DNA of 64,000 nt. Source: Ureibacillus galli. Lineage in GTDB: Bacteria > Bacillota > Bacilli > Bacillales_A > Planococcaceae. The notes below the pieces were generated by a model. That model saw only the letters and a program-made list of their open reading frames with translations, made no database searches and had not been told where the DNA came from. This document shows positions 19,842 through 27,703 of the stretch, piece after piece (within the stretch, counting starts at the first letter, position 1; each line of letters begins with the position of its first letter). The translations under genes and the position numbers were made by a program. Location of the stretch: contig NZ_JACSQA010000003.1 in the NCBI RefSeq assembly GCF_014836845.1, positions 124,001 through 188,000 of the forward strand. Direction: 5' to 3'.

Positions 19842-21739
19842 ACCCGAATATCGACTCCATTATGACTTTTTGTTTCCTCTTTACTTTCAGTCAGATTGTT
19901 TGAAACTTGTGTGGAATCTGTTTTTTCAAAGGATTTAATAAATAATCCTGAAAGATGATAATTTTTTTCTAAAAGTCCTGTTTTAAGTTTTTCTTTCAAC
20001 GGCTCAGCTAATTGTTCCAATTGAGGCAGATCGTTATATAAATGAATGGTAATTATGCGGTTTTGTACTTGCATGTCAACGACCGTTTCTTTTAGGGTAT
20101 TCATATTTAAATAAAATAAAATTCTCGCGTAATTCGCATCGATTTTCCCATCTTCCTTCATACGACCGTTCCATTGAAGCGTTGCCTCCGTATGCTTCCC
20201 TAAAAAGTGAAGAGGAATTTGCATGATAAGTTGGTGTTGATGTCCATTTTCTCCTGAATGTAACTGCATCCCATTTAATCTCGAAACAATATTATCAGCA
20301 GCTTCTTTTAAAACTTGTGATGTTTGAGGATCATTTATGATCGTTAACAGTTGTGGTTTTAATGACTGAGTAGCTTCTTGAAAATCTTGTATTTTATGAT
20401 TGAAAGAAGCCTCGTAACTCATTCCTAAACCTTTTAAAATTGTTTTAAGCGCTTGTTCTATCGCTTTACTATCAATGGCCGTTTGAACTTCCGCTTCCGC
20501 TTGAAGTAGCATCGTTTGAAGGAAAGGTTGCGGCGATTCATTCACGACTTTTACTATGTTCAATAATGCTGATGAGGTAGTCATCATCTCTGGTTTCAAT
20601 AGGGATAAAAGTTGGTCTTTTATCGACGTACTATTTTGTTCTTTCGAAAAAATAGGCGTTGTATTTTCAGAAAAAGCTATGATTAATTGCTTATGGAGTT
20701 GTTGAGCGAACCATTCAACTGTCCCTTTATTTAAAGGTAATGATTCAAAACGAGTTAATAATTGTTGTAGTTCAATTTTTTGCTCATTTGGTAATTGATT
20801 TTGATTCGATATCCATGATTGAACCTCTTTGATTATTTGTGGCACTTCATTTAATTTTGCACTTACTACATTTTGAATGAGTTGACTTGCTGAAGGTTGA
20901 TTTGAATGATTGATTAACGTTTTATGTTGCTGAAAACTTTCGGACAACCAATTATCAATCATCGTGTTTTTAGGGAAAATTTCTGCAGCTTTTAATAAAT
21001 TGAATAATTGGGTCTTATGTATGAACGACTCCGTATCAGTAAGCAAAATTTGAATCGCTTTTGATAAGACGATGCTACCTGTTTCCATAGTAAATGGCTT
21101 TGAAATCGTTTGTAGTTGTTGCATTAATTGTGTTTTTGCTGAACTTGAAATCGACTGATCTTCCATCAATATCGTCGTGAAATTTGAAATGGCATTGGAC
21201 ATCCCATTCGTCTTACCACCTAAAATAAATCCTTTAAAAATTTCGTTTGTAAAAGGCATTTTTAATTCAACCATTTTTTGTATGGCCATTAACGCCTCTT
21301 GTTTTGTAGTATTTGCTGGCAATTCATTCAACCAATTTTCCCCATACATTAATTGCTCTTTTGATAACGGTAGTTGATTTTTCAAAAAATGAGCTACTAA
21401 TTGTTGCATTGCCGCCGTTTTTGGCAAATTCATCATTTCAAGTAACTGTGTTACTTGTTGAGCCACCGATTGAGACGGCTGAATTGGACCTGTAACTACT
21501 TTTAGTTGTGCTTGGGGATTCATACTCGTTACTTGAAAAAAATGCGAGTCTCCAGCTTTTAACGGCGTTTCAAGCTTAGCAAATAATTTTGTCTGCCCAA
21601 TTTGTACTTCCGCCATTTGATCAGGATATAATTTTTTAATCGTTCCATGAAAAACTTGTCCTTGTTTTAAAACAAGGGGCTGTTGTTGTGTACTATTTAT
21701 TTGTTGGACTTGTATCGGACTAAATGAGGTGAAAGTCAT
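19838..21739 (-). CDS. ylqG: FliK-like hook-length-control-domain protein (YlqG)
   Basis: A 633-residue, Gln-rich, mostly hydrophilic protein of unknown function. The N-terminus (about 1-95) has a small beta-rich region with VFHGTIKKLYPDQMAEVQIG. The long middle is helical and low-complexity. The C-terminal 130 residues resemble the FliK hook-length domain, including TEATLQWNGRMKEDGKIDAN, ILFYLNMNTLKETVVDMQVQ and a final LPQLEQLAEPLKEKLKTGL. It overlaps rnhB upstream and ylqH downstream, both by ATGA, so it is translationally coupled to a FlhB-tail-like protein. No signal peptide or membrane segment is visible. Confidence 0.8.
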   Translation of the reverse strand: MTFTSFSPIQVQQINSTQQQPLVLKQGQVFHGTIKKLYPDQMAEVQIGQTKLFAKLETPLKAGDSHFFQVTSMNPQAQLKVVTGPIQPSQSVAQQVTQLLEMMNLPKTAAMQQLVAHFLKNQLPLSKEQLMYGENWLNELPANTTKQEALMAIQKMVELKMPFTNEIFKGFILGGKTNGMSNAISNFTTILMEDQSISSSAKTQLMQQLQTISKPFTMETGSIVLSKAIQILLTDTESFIHKTQLFNLLKAAEIFPKNTMIDNWLSESFQQHKTLINHSNQPSASQLIQNVVSAKLNEVPQIIKEVQSWISNQNQLPNEQKIELQQLLTRFESLPLNKGTVEWFAQQLHKQLIIAFSENTTPIFSKEQNSTSIKDQLLSLLKPEMMTTSSALLNIVKVVNESPQPFLQTMLLQAEAEVQTAIDSKAIEQALKTILKGLGMSYEASFNHKIQDFQEATQSLKPQLLTIINDPQTSQVLKEAADNIVSRLNGMQLHSGENGHQHQLIMQIPLHFLGKHTEATLQWNGRMKEDGKIDANYARILFYLNMNTLKETVVDMQVQNRIITIHLYNDLPQLEQLAEPLKEKLKTGLLEKNYHLSGLFIKSFEKTDSTQVSNNLTESKEETKSHNGVDIRV

Positions 21740-22524
21740 ATTGTTAACCTCTCCTTACTTACCATCATCGATTTGATTGGTTCAAAACTTTTACGGTGTT
21801 CCTCCATCGGACCATACTTTTCAAGGGCATCAAGGTGTTGTTTCGTTCCATAACCTGCATTTTGGTCAAAGCCATATTCAGGATACTCAAGATGAAGCTT
21901 TTCCATATACTCATCCCGAGCATTTTTTGCTAAAATTGAAGCCGCCGCTATCGATAAACTTTTAGCATCCCCTTTAATAATTGACTGTTGCGGGATATCT
22001 ATTGGTAACACAAGGGCATCTACAATACAAAAATCTGGACGTATTTTTAAATTCTCCACACATTCTTTCATCGATTGTTTTGTTGCTTCGTATATATTGA
22101 TCTCATCGATAACTTGTGCACTTTGAAAATGAATCGAATAAGCAAGGGCGTGTGCTTTAATAATTTGAGCAAATTCTTCCCTTACTTTTTTTGAAAGTTG
22201 CTTCGAATCGTTGATACCTACAAAAGGTTCACAATTTTTCGGAAGAATAACCGCAGCTGTAACAACCGGTCCTGCTAACGGCCCCCTCCCTGCTTCATCT
22301 AACCCTACTAACAATTCTGCATCCGTCGATAAAAAGGAGCGATCAAACTGCACTTTTCTTTCGTGCTCTTCTAGCTTTTTCTTTTCCTTCTCCCTACGAC
22401 TATTCCATTGTTTCCATGCCTTTTGAACTCCTGCACGCTCATCTTTTTCAATATCTTTCATCCAACTTGCATAAACTTTCGCTTCATGTAAAGCATCTGT
22501 AATCTCTTTTACTGTTCTTTGCAT
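21736..22524 (-). CDS. rnhB: Ribonuclease HII
   Basis: RNase HII removes misincorporated ribonucleotides and RNA from RNA-DNA hybrids. The 262 residues include the catalytic DEAGRGPLAGPVVTAAV (Asp and Glu at about 76-77), GINDSKQLSKKVRE, CIVDALVLP with the third acidic residue, and IAAASILAKNARDEYM. The N-terminal 70 residues form the extra basic domain typical of Bacillus RnhB. Start ATG 22524 is preceded by TAGGGAAGTG. It overlaps ylqG. Confidence 0.97.
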   Translation of the reverse strand: MQRTVKEITDALHEAKVYASWMKDIEKDERAGVQKAWKQWNSRREKEKKKLEEHERKVQFDRSFLSTDAELLVGLDEAGRGPLAGPVVTAAVILPKNCEPFVGINDSKQLSKKVREEFAQIIKAHALAYSIHFQSAQVIDEINIYEATKQSMKECVENLKIRPDFCIVDALVLPIDIPQQSIIKGDAKSLSIAAASILAKNARDEYMEKLHLEYPEYGFDQNAGYGTKQHLDALEKYGPMEEHRKSFEPIKSMMVSKERLTI

Positions 22525-22656
22525 ATGTACTTACACTTCCCTAAATAATCTATTACTTATATCGGCATTTTTTATTGATATAAAAGAAGAACCTGTTGTT
22601 TCTTCAATATGTATGTAACTTTTATACTTACCACTAATAATTTAACATAGTTATCA

Positions 22657-22686
22657 TTGTTCTTTCACACTTAGTGCGATTATAAT
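22657..22686 (+). promoter_or_regulatory. Candidate promoter of the PCYCGC lipoprotein gene
   Basis: A perfect TATAAT (22681-22686) lies 18 bp after TTGTTC (22657-22662), and the start codon is 26 bp further on. The -35 is weak (TTG only). Confidence 0.4.
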
Positions 22687-22712
22687 GAAAAGGATTGAAT
22701 GGAGGAGACAAC

Positions 22713-23243
22713 ATGAAAAAAATATTTCCTCTTTTTGCTAGCATTATCCTTCTTTTATCAGCTTGCGGAAATGCTGCAAAAGATGAACATCATTCAGAAG
22801 AACATGCAAATGAACATGCAGACCAATCATTAGAAAATGATTCGTCAACTACTCATAACCACCTTTCCGGAGACCTTCAAGAAACAACCGATTCTGTGAA
22901 ACAATTGCCATCTTTTTTAGACTCACAACCGGAAGATATTCGACTTGTTTATGAAGTAGCTGGACAAGCAACAGATATATTAGAATGGATTCCTTGTTAT
23001 TGTGGATGTGGGGAAAGTGCAGGTCATCGCAATAATTTAAATTGCTTCATTGCAGAGAAGCGGGATGACGGATCCGTTGTATGGGATGATCACGGAACTC
23101 GATGCCAAGTCTGTTTAGAAATTGCAGTAGAATCTGTCCAAATGTATCAACAAGGAAAATCTTTAAAAGAAATTCGTCAAGCGATTGATGCAAAATATGA
23201 AGAAGGTTACGCAACACCTACTCCAACAAACATGCCTGCGTAA
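22713..23243 (+). CDS. PCYCGC-motif lipoprotein, His-rich
   Basis: A 176-residue predicted lipoprotein on the strand opposite to its neighbours. It has a signal peptide with lipobox LSAC (acylated Cys18), a His/Glu-rich linker (about 24-50, eight histidines), and a conserved domain with PCYCGC at 94-99, Cys111 and a CxxC pair at 131/134. These features define the PCYCGC-motif lipoprotein family of spore formers, whose function is unknown; metal or cofactor binding is my inference. ATG 22713 has GGAGGA upstream, better than the TTG at 22695. The gene has its own promoter candidate and terminator between rnhB and rbgA. Confidence 0.88.
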   Translation: MKKIFPLFASIILLLSACGNAAKDEHHSEEHANEHADQSLENDSSTTHNHLSGDLQETTDSVKQLPSFLDSQPEDIRLVYEVAGQATDILEWIPCYCGCGESAGHRNNLNCFIAEKRDDGSVVWDDHGTRCQVCLEIAVESVQMYQQGKSLKEIRQAIDAKYEEGYATPTPTNMPA

Positions 23244-23257
23244 CGATTTACATCATA

Positions 23258-23298
23258 AAGTGCCAAGCAACGATTAGGATGCTGGCACTTCTTTTTTC
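23258..23298 (+). terminator. Terminator of the PCYCGC lipoprotein gene
   Basis: An 11-bp stem with one bulged base pairs AAGTGCCAAGCA (23258-23269) with TGCTGGCACTT (23280-23290) and is followed by CTTTTTTC on the plus strand. Confidence 0.75.
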
Positions 23299-23302
23299 AA
23301 AA

Positions 23303-23345
23303 AAAGAACCATCTCTTACGTTTTCACAATAAGAGATGGTTCTTT
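23303..23345 (-). terminator. Terminator of rbgA, likely bidirectional
   Basis: A perfect 16-bp stem (23303-23318 with 23330-23345) and an 11-nt loop lie between the convergent rbgA and lipoprotein genes. T-rich tracts occur on both sides, so it can serve either strand. Confidence 0.85.
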
Positions 23346-23364
23346 GTTTTGATGAAGCAACGAT

Positions 23365-24243
23365 TTATACTTCCGCTATTTGTTCTTTTTCTAATTGTTC
23401 ATCTACAATATCAAAACTTAATTTACCAAAATTTTGATTACGTATGTCTCGCACGATAATTTCCGCCACTTGGTCATAGTCGATTTCGCCACCTGGACCA
23501 AATACTTTTCTTCGTTTTCCAATATGATCAAACGTTTCAACTAAATTTTCATGGACAAAGGTAATTCCATAGCGTTCCTCCATACGGTTAGGATAATGGA
23601 TTGATAAAAAACGGAGTCCATACACAGCCAAATCTTCCATATTGATAATTGTATCTTTAATCGCACCAGTTAATGCTAGTTTTAACCCTACTTCTTGGTC
23701 TTCAAATTTCGGCCATAAAATCCCTGGCGTATCTAACAACTCTAATTCCTTACCTACTTTAATCCATTGTTGAGCCTTTGTTACCCCAGGTGTATTTCCT
23801 GTCTTTGCGATGTTTTTCTTTGCTAAACGATTAATTAATGTTGATTTTCCTACGTTCGGAATCCCTACAATCATCGCACGGATTGCTCTAGGCTTCATTC
23901 CTTTTGCTTTCATACGTGCCCATTTATCAGCTAAAATTTCTTGAGCAGCTTTTGTGACCTTTTGCAGTCCTTTTCCATCTAATGAATTAATAGCAACTGC
24001 CATATGACCTTTATTTGCAAAATATTGCACCCATTTATGCGTTTCTGTTTCATCGGCCATATCCGCCTTATTTAAAATGAGAAGTCGAGGTTTTTGATTT
24101 ATCACTTCGTCAATCATCGGATTTCTCGAAGAAAGAGGTAATCGAGCATCGATTAATTCAAAAATAATATCTACAAGTTTTAGTTTTTCTTGAACTTCAC
24201 GTCTAGCTTTCGCCATATGTCCTGGAAACCATTGAATTGTCAT
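23365..24243 (-). CDS. rbgA: Ribosome biogenesis GTPase RbgA (YlqF)
   Basis: RbgA is an essential GTPase for late assembly of the 50S subunit. The 292 residues show the circularly permuted order of the family: the G4 motif NKAD (about 58-61) comes before G1 GIPNVGKS (about 127-134) and G3 DTPGILWP. The N-terminus begins [17 protein letters not shown], which is diagnostic. It is followed by a strong convergent terminator, and preceded by lepB with a gap of about 100 bp that carries a short hairpin. Confidence 0.97.
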   Translation of the reverse strand: MTIQWFPGHMAKARREVQEKLKLVDIIFELIDARLPLSSRNPMIDEVINQKPRLLILNKADMADETETHKWVQYFANKGHMAVAINSLDGKGLQKVTKAAQEILADKWARMKAKGMKPRAIRAMIVGIPNVGKSTLINRLAKKNIAKTGNTPGVTKAQQWIKVGKELELLDTPGILWPKFEDQEVGLKLALTGAIKDTIINMEDLAVYGLRFLSIHYPNRMEERYGITFVHENLVETFDHIGKRRKVFGPGGEIDYDQVAEIIVRDIRNQNFGKLSFDIVDEQLEKEQIAEV

Positions 24244-24308
24244 GTTGTTTTCCTCCTTATGTATTCTAGATGTTGTTAGTTATTCTTTTTCTTATGTATC
24301 AAAAAGAA

Positions 24309-24332
24309 AAGGAGATTGCATAGAACCTCCTT
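24309..24332 (-). terminator. Possible terminator of lepB
   Basis: A 9-bp stem with one mismatch (24309-24317 with 24324-24332) is followed in the minus-strand transcript by TTCTTTTTG. It may only attenuate read-through into rbgA. Confidence 0.5.
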
Positions 24333-24343
24333 CAGTCAATAAA

Positions 24344-24907
24344 TTAATCTACAATTTTCATTTCGCTTAATGGCCAAAATACAACACTTGTATTACCGAT
24401 AATTTCATCTAGACTAACTACCCCAATATGACGGCTATCTTTACTATAACGACGATTATCCCCCATTACAAAAACATAACCTTCTGGCACTACTTCTAAA
24501 TTTGGATCAATTTCTTCTAATGTGAAGTCTTGTGTTAGTGTACCCTCAGTTATTTGGGATTTATACTCATCTAAATAAGGCTCGTCAATTGGTTCCCCAT
24601 TAATATAGAGTTGGTCATCCTTATATTCGATATGATCTCCTGGAAGTCCAATTACTCGTTTTATATAATCCTTCCCTTCCGGTGCATGGAATACAACAAT
24701 ATCAAAACGATCTGGTTCACCTATTTTATAACCAATTTTATTTACAATCATTCGGTCACCGTTTTTTAATGTAGGCATCATAGATTCACCGTCTACTACA
24801 ATTGGCGTAAAGAATACATAACGAATAATAAGAGCAATTGCAAAGGCAATGACGAGTGCTTTAATCCACTCCCAAAGCTCATTTTTTTCTTTTTTTGTTT
24901 TCTCCAC
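24344..24907 (-). CDS. lepB: Type I signal peptidase
   Basis: This membrane peptidase removes signal peptides from secreted proteins. From GTG 24907 it is 187 residues, with one membrane segment (about 14-35), the catalytic Ser42 in DGESMMPTL, the catalytic Lys83 in YIKRVIGLPGD, and the box VMGDNRRYSKDSR. An ATG at 24931 also opens the frame, but GGGGGG lies 8 nt before the GTG, so I use the GTG. It lies between rplS and rbgA, the position of a Sip-type peptidase in several Bacillales. Confidence 0.94.
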   Translation of the reverse strand: MEKTKKEKNELWEWIKALVIAFAIALIIRYVFFTPIVVDGESMMPTLKNGDRMIVNKIGYKIGEPDRFDIVVFHAPEGKDYIKRVIGLPGDHIEYKDDQLYINGEPIDEPYLDEYKSQITEGTLTQDFTLEEIDPNLEVVPEGYVFVMGDNRRYSKDSRHIGVVSLDEIIGNTSVVFWPLSEMKIVD

Positions 24908-24966
24908 GAGAGAAATCCCCCCATCTATCACTATTTTATTGTAAATGGTTGAACTATGACAAGCAA

Positions 24967-24999
24967 AAAGAAAAGGGAGCTTGCAAACAAGCCCCCTTT
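24967..24999 (-). terminator. Terminator of rplS
   Basis: A 12-bp stem with one mismatch (24972-24983 with 24988-24999) and a 4-nt loop is followed in the minus-strand transcript by TTCTTTTTG. It separates rplS from lepB. Confidence 0.8.
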
Positions 25000-25011
25000 C
25001 TTAAAAAGTAA

Positions 25012-25356
25012 TTATCGAATTTCTTTAATACGAGCTGCTTTACCACGTAGGTTACGTAGGTAGTAAAGTTTAGCACGACGTACTTTACCACGACGGATAA
25101 CTTCTAATTTAGCGATTTTTGGAGTGTGTACAGGGAATGTACGTTCAACACCAACACCGTAAGAAATTTTACGAACTGTGAAAGTTTCGCTAATTCCGCC
25201 ACCACGACGTTTAATAACAACACCTTCGAATACTTGGATACGTTCACGAGTACCCTCTACTACTTTCACGTGTACACGTACAGTGTCACCAGGACGGAAA
25301 GTTGGTAAATCAGAACGAAGTTGTTCTTTTGTAATTTCTGCAATAATATTTGACAT
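25012..25356 (-). CDS. rplS: 50S ribosomal protein L19
   Basis: L19 sits at the 30S-50S interface. The 114 residues include [44 protein letters not shown] and the C-terminal KAARIKEIR, all typical. Codon use is strongly biased, as expected for a ribosomal protein. It is flanked by its own terminator downstream and by a structured 5' leader upstream, so it can be expressed independently of trmD. Confidence 0.99.
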   Translation of the reverse strand: MSNIIAEITKEQLRSDLPTFRPGDTVRVHVKVVEGTRERIQVFEGVVIKRRGGGISETFTVRKISYGVGVERTFPVHTPKIAKLEVIRRGKVRRAKLYYLRNLRGKAARIKEIR

Positions 25357-25445
25357 TGTTTTCTCTCCTTAGACAGATGCTCTTGCAGTCCACTTTGGCC
25401 ACAGCGGAACACCGTAATTCAGCACTTCACAAAAGAAGCACAGAT
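25357..25445 (-). ncRNA. Possible L19 ribosomal-protein leader
   Basis: The roughly 90 nt before rplS can fold: GCTTC and GAAGTGC form a local hairpin near the 5' end, and further paired segments (CTGTGGCC, AAAGTGGACTGC, GCATCTGTC) precede the ribosome site. L19 leaders are known autoregulatory elements in Bacilli. I judge by position and visible pairing only. Confidence 0.4.
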
Positions 25446-25448
25446 TGA

Positions 25449-25478
25449 ATATTACCATAAAACTATGGATTGATGCAA
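25449..25478 (-). promoter_or_regulatory. Candidate promoter of rplS
   Basis: Minus-strand TTGCAT (25473-25478) is followed after 18 bp by TAATAT (25449-25454). It lies just upstream of the structured leader, between trmD and rplS. Confidence 0.4.
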
Positions 25479-25490
25479 GTCATATATAAA

Positions 25491-26219
25491 TTATTTTTCG
25501 CCCTTTAACGCATTAATAAAGGCTTGTTGATCCTTCGTTAATTCCATTTGTTCGAGCAAATCAGGTCGTCTTTCAAAGGTACGTTTTAGTGATTGTTCTT
25601 GTCGCCATTTTTCAATGTTTGCATGATTACCAGATAATAATACGTCTGGCACTTTCATTCCTCTAAACTCTGCTGGACGAGTATAGTGGGGATGCTCTAG
25701 TAACCCTGTCGAAAAGGAATCATGAATATGAGAATCTTCTTGTCCTAAAACTCCTGGAAGTAATCTTACAACAGCATCAATAACCGTCATCGCAGGTAAT
25801 TCTCCACCTGTTAAAACAAAATCGCCGATGGAAATTTCGTCTGTTACAAGATGTTGACGTATTCTTTCATCATACCCTTCATAATGTCCACATAAGAAAA
25901 CAAGCTCTTCCTCTTTCGCAAGCTCCTCTGCCTTCTTTTGTGTAAATCGTTCACCTTGAGGACACATAAGAATAATTCGTGGTTTACGACCCTCTGTAAT
26001 CGTTTCGACCGCCTGAAACATTGGTTCGGGTTTTAATACCATACCCGCTCCGCCACCATAAGGATAATCATCGACTTGTTTATGCTTATTATTACTAAAT
26101 TCACGGATATCTGAAACCGATAAAGATACAGCCTTTTTCTCTTGAGCTTTTTTTAAAATCGATGAACCGAAAACACCTGTAAACATCTCTGGGAATAAAC
26201 TTAAAACATGTATATTCAT
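25491..26219 (-). CDS. trmD: tRNA (m1G37) methyltransferase TrmD
   Basis: TrmD methylates G37 of tRNA and prevents +1 frameshifting. The 242 residues show the SpoU-TrmD trefoil-knot motifs: [30 protein letters not shown] and [15 protein letters not shown], followed by the C-terminal domain with [11 protein letters not shown]. Its start overlaps the last base of rimM. It is followed by the rplS promoter region. Confidence 0.98.
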   Translation of the reverse strand: MNIHVLSLFPEMFTGVFGSSILKKAQEKKAVSLSVSDIREFSNNKHKQVDDYPYGGGAGMVLKPEPMFQAVETITEGRKPRIILMCPQGERFTQKKAEELAKEEELVFLCGHYEGYDERIRQHLVTDEISIGDFVLTGGELPAMTVIDAVVRLLPGVLGQEDSHIHDSFSTGLLEHPHYTRPAEFRGMKVPDVLLSGNHANIEKWRQEQSLKRTFERRPDLLEQMELTKDQQAFINALKGEK

Positions 26220-26737
26220 TACAAAAGCCCTTCCATAACATGTATCGTAATTTTCTTTTCTTCTACATCAATTTCTTTTACAATCTCCTCAATGTACGGA
26301 ATATAGTGTTTTTTCCCGTTTGGTGCCTTTACTTCCCATACATCATTGGCACCAGTCTGTAAAATATCTGAAACAGTTCCGATTTTTTCTCCCTCTTCAG
26401 AGAATACTTCACATTCCATAATTTCAAAGTAATAGTATTCATTTTCTTCTAGCTCATCATCTGCAAGTTGGTCCTTCGTTACCTTTAATAGACCTTCTTT
26501 AAACGGTTCCACGAGATTAATGTTATCGTATCCTTCAAACATTAATAATATAAAGTTTTTATGTCGACGAGAGCTTTCAACCGTAACCCATGTCGGTTTA
26601 TTTTCATCCTTTTTAAAAACTGCTAGTTTACTGCCTGGAGCAAACCGAACTTCTTCAAAATCTGTAGAAGATAGCACACGAACTTCACCACGAATTCCAT
26701 GTGTATTCACGATTCTGCCTACATTAAACCATTCCAT
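26219..26737 (-). CDS. rimM: 16S rRNA processing protein RimM
   Basis: RimM helps mature the 30S head domain. The 172-residue product begins [21 protein letters not shown]-like, the classic N-terminus, and carries the PRC-barrel half with [17 protein letters not shown] and [13 protein letters not shown]. The open frame continues 50 codons upstream to 26887, but ATG 26737 has GGGTGGAGTG at the right distance and matches the family start. It overlaps trmD and lies about 340 bp from khpA because ylqD is missing. Confidence 0.96.
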   Translation of the reverse strand: MEWFNVGRIVNTHGIRGEVRVLSSTDFEEVRFAPGSKLAVFKKDENKPTWVTVESSRRHKNFILLMFEGYDNINLVEPFKEGLLKVTKDQLADDELEENEYYYFEIMECEVFSEEGEKIGTVSDILQTGANDVWEVKAPNGKKHYIPYIEEIVKEIDVEEKKITIHVMEGLL

Positions 26738-26919
26738 ACCAAACACTCCACCCTTCAATCCGTTCCACTTCAGGATAACTCCACAGTTCGTACAAGTTCC
26801 AAAGGTGACTTCATGACGAATCTGCCCTGTTTTTACTGAAGTATTTACATGTAGCCGATTATTTTTTCTATATTTTATATACTTCACTCTACCGACTTTA
26901 TCATACTAAAAAGAGTAAT

Positions 26920-26947
26920 AAAAAAGAAGGGATAGCCTAGGCTCCCT
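26920..26947 (-). terminator. Terminator after rpsP-khpA
   Basis: The stem pairs AGGGA (26928-26932) with TCCCT (26943-26947) and continues with a two-base bulge into a short GC stem around the palindrome AGCCTAGGCT. It is followed in the minus-strand transcript by TTCTTTTTTATTA. Confidence 0.55.
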
Positions 26948-26956
26948 CCTATTTTA

Positions 26957-27070
26957 TGTCCAGCTTTAGTGGCTAGCTGATTTGGTCCCTTCAGAATGAC
27001 CTATACGATGCAAGTTGCATGCTAGAATCCAATCTTCAAGTGCCTATACAGCCGATCGAGCCACCTCTGC
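26957..27070. repeat. Degenerate Bacillaceae-type intergenic repeat
   Basis: The segment starts TGTCCAGCTTTAGTGGCTAG and ends GCCGATCGAGCCACCTCTGC, with imperfect inverted repeats at its ends (GTGGCT near the left, AGCCAC near the right) and an internal palindrome ATGCAA-G-TTGCAT at about 27008-27020. From memory it resembles the dispersed GTCCAGCTCCAG... intergenic elements of Bacillaceae. No second copy is in this window, so repeat status is inferred. Confidence 0.45.
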
Positions 27071-27077
27071 TATTCTT

Positions 27078-27311
27078 TTAATCCAATATATCGACATAAG
27101 TCTTTTTCTTATGGTGACTGCCTGCAGCTGAATAAACAATTGTACGAATTGCCTTTGCAACACGACCTTGCTTGCCTATGACTTTCCCTCTGTCTTGTGG
27201 ATGGACAAAAAGTTTATAAACAATTCGACTCGAATTCTCGTCCGTCTCAATACGAACTTCTTCCGGATAATCGACTAACGGTTTTACGATTGTTTCAATC
27301 AGCTTCTGCAT
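27078..27311 (-). CDS. khpA: KH-domain RNA-binding protein KhpA (YlqC)
   Basis: A 77-residue single KH-domain protein with the GxxG-type loop in DRGKVIGKQGRVAKAIRTIV. KhpA proteins bind RNA and in several Firmicutes act with KhpB in cell-envelope and RNA regulation. It follows rpsP by 14 nt and is normally followed by ylqD and rimM; here it is followed by a repeat-like element and a terminator. Confidence 0.95.
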   Translation of the reverse strand: MQKLIETIVKPLVDYPEEVRIETDENSSRIVYKLFVHPQDRGKVIGKQGRVAKAIRTIVYSAAGSHHKKKTYVDILD

Positions 27312-27325
27312 GACGCCACCTCCGA

Positions 27326-27598
27326 TTATTTACTGAATTTTTGGTTGTGGAATTTTTCCATAATACCTTGTTCTGAGAACAGGTTACGTACAGTATCAGA
27401 TGGTTTTGCTCCATTAGCTAACCATTTAAGAGCTTTCTCTTCATCGATGTTTAATGTAGCTGGTGTTGTAAGTGGGTTGTAAGTACCAACTGTTTCAATT
27501 TGACGTCCGTCACGTGGTGAACGAGAGTCAGCTACTACGATACGATAGAAAGGAGATTTTTTAGCTCCCATACGTTTTAAACGAATTTTAACTGCCAT
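27326..27598 (-). CDS. rpsP: 30S ribosomal protein S16
   Basis: S16 is an early 30S assembly protein. The 90 residues begin [19 protein letters not shown] and include [12 protein letters not shown] and ETVGTYNPL, all diagnostic. An in-frame start 33 nt upstream exists, but ATG 27598 has GGAGGTG and gives the universal N-terminus. Its own promoter candidate lies in the gap after ffh. Confidence 0.99.
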   Translation of the reverse strand: MAVKIRLKRMGAKKSPFYRIVVADSRSPRDGRQIETVGTYNPLTTPATLNIDEEKALKWLANGAKPSDTVRNLFSEQGIMEKFHNQKFSK

Positions 27599-27637
27599 TT
27601 TTAATTGCACCTCCGAATAAGTTTCACACAAGATAGT

Positions 27638-27666
27638 ATATTATCAATGTTTCTGTAGTTTGTAAA
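27638..27666 (-). promoter_or_regulatory. Candidate promoter of rpsP-khpA
   Basis: Minus-strand TTTACA (27661-27666) and TAATAT (27638-27643) are separated by 17 bp. They match consensus at five and four of six positions and lie about 40 bp before the rpsP start. Confidence 0.5.
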
Positions 27667-27703
27667 GTGTTTTTTCTTAACAGTAAAAAAAACCTTCAAC
27701 TTT

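Larger units (their letters stand above)
26738..27077 (-). other. Intergenic region between khpA and rimM
   Basis: In B. subtilis ylqD occupies this place. Here about 340 bp hold a degenerate intergenic repeat (26957-27070), a short terminator hairpin (26920-26947) and an AT-rich stretch leading to rimM. I found no complete YlqD-like frame and no clear promoter for rimM-trmD, although one should exist downstream of the hairpin. Confidence 0.6.

Noticed and set aside
26738-26887. Fifty extra in-frame codons upstream of rimM, with a CTNC stretch resembling half a zinc site
   Set aside because: The usual RimM start at 26737 has a good ribosome site, there is only one CxxC, and the extension resembles nothing in the family. 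It is probably chance openness of the spacer.
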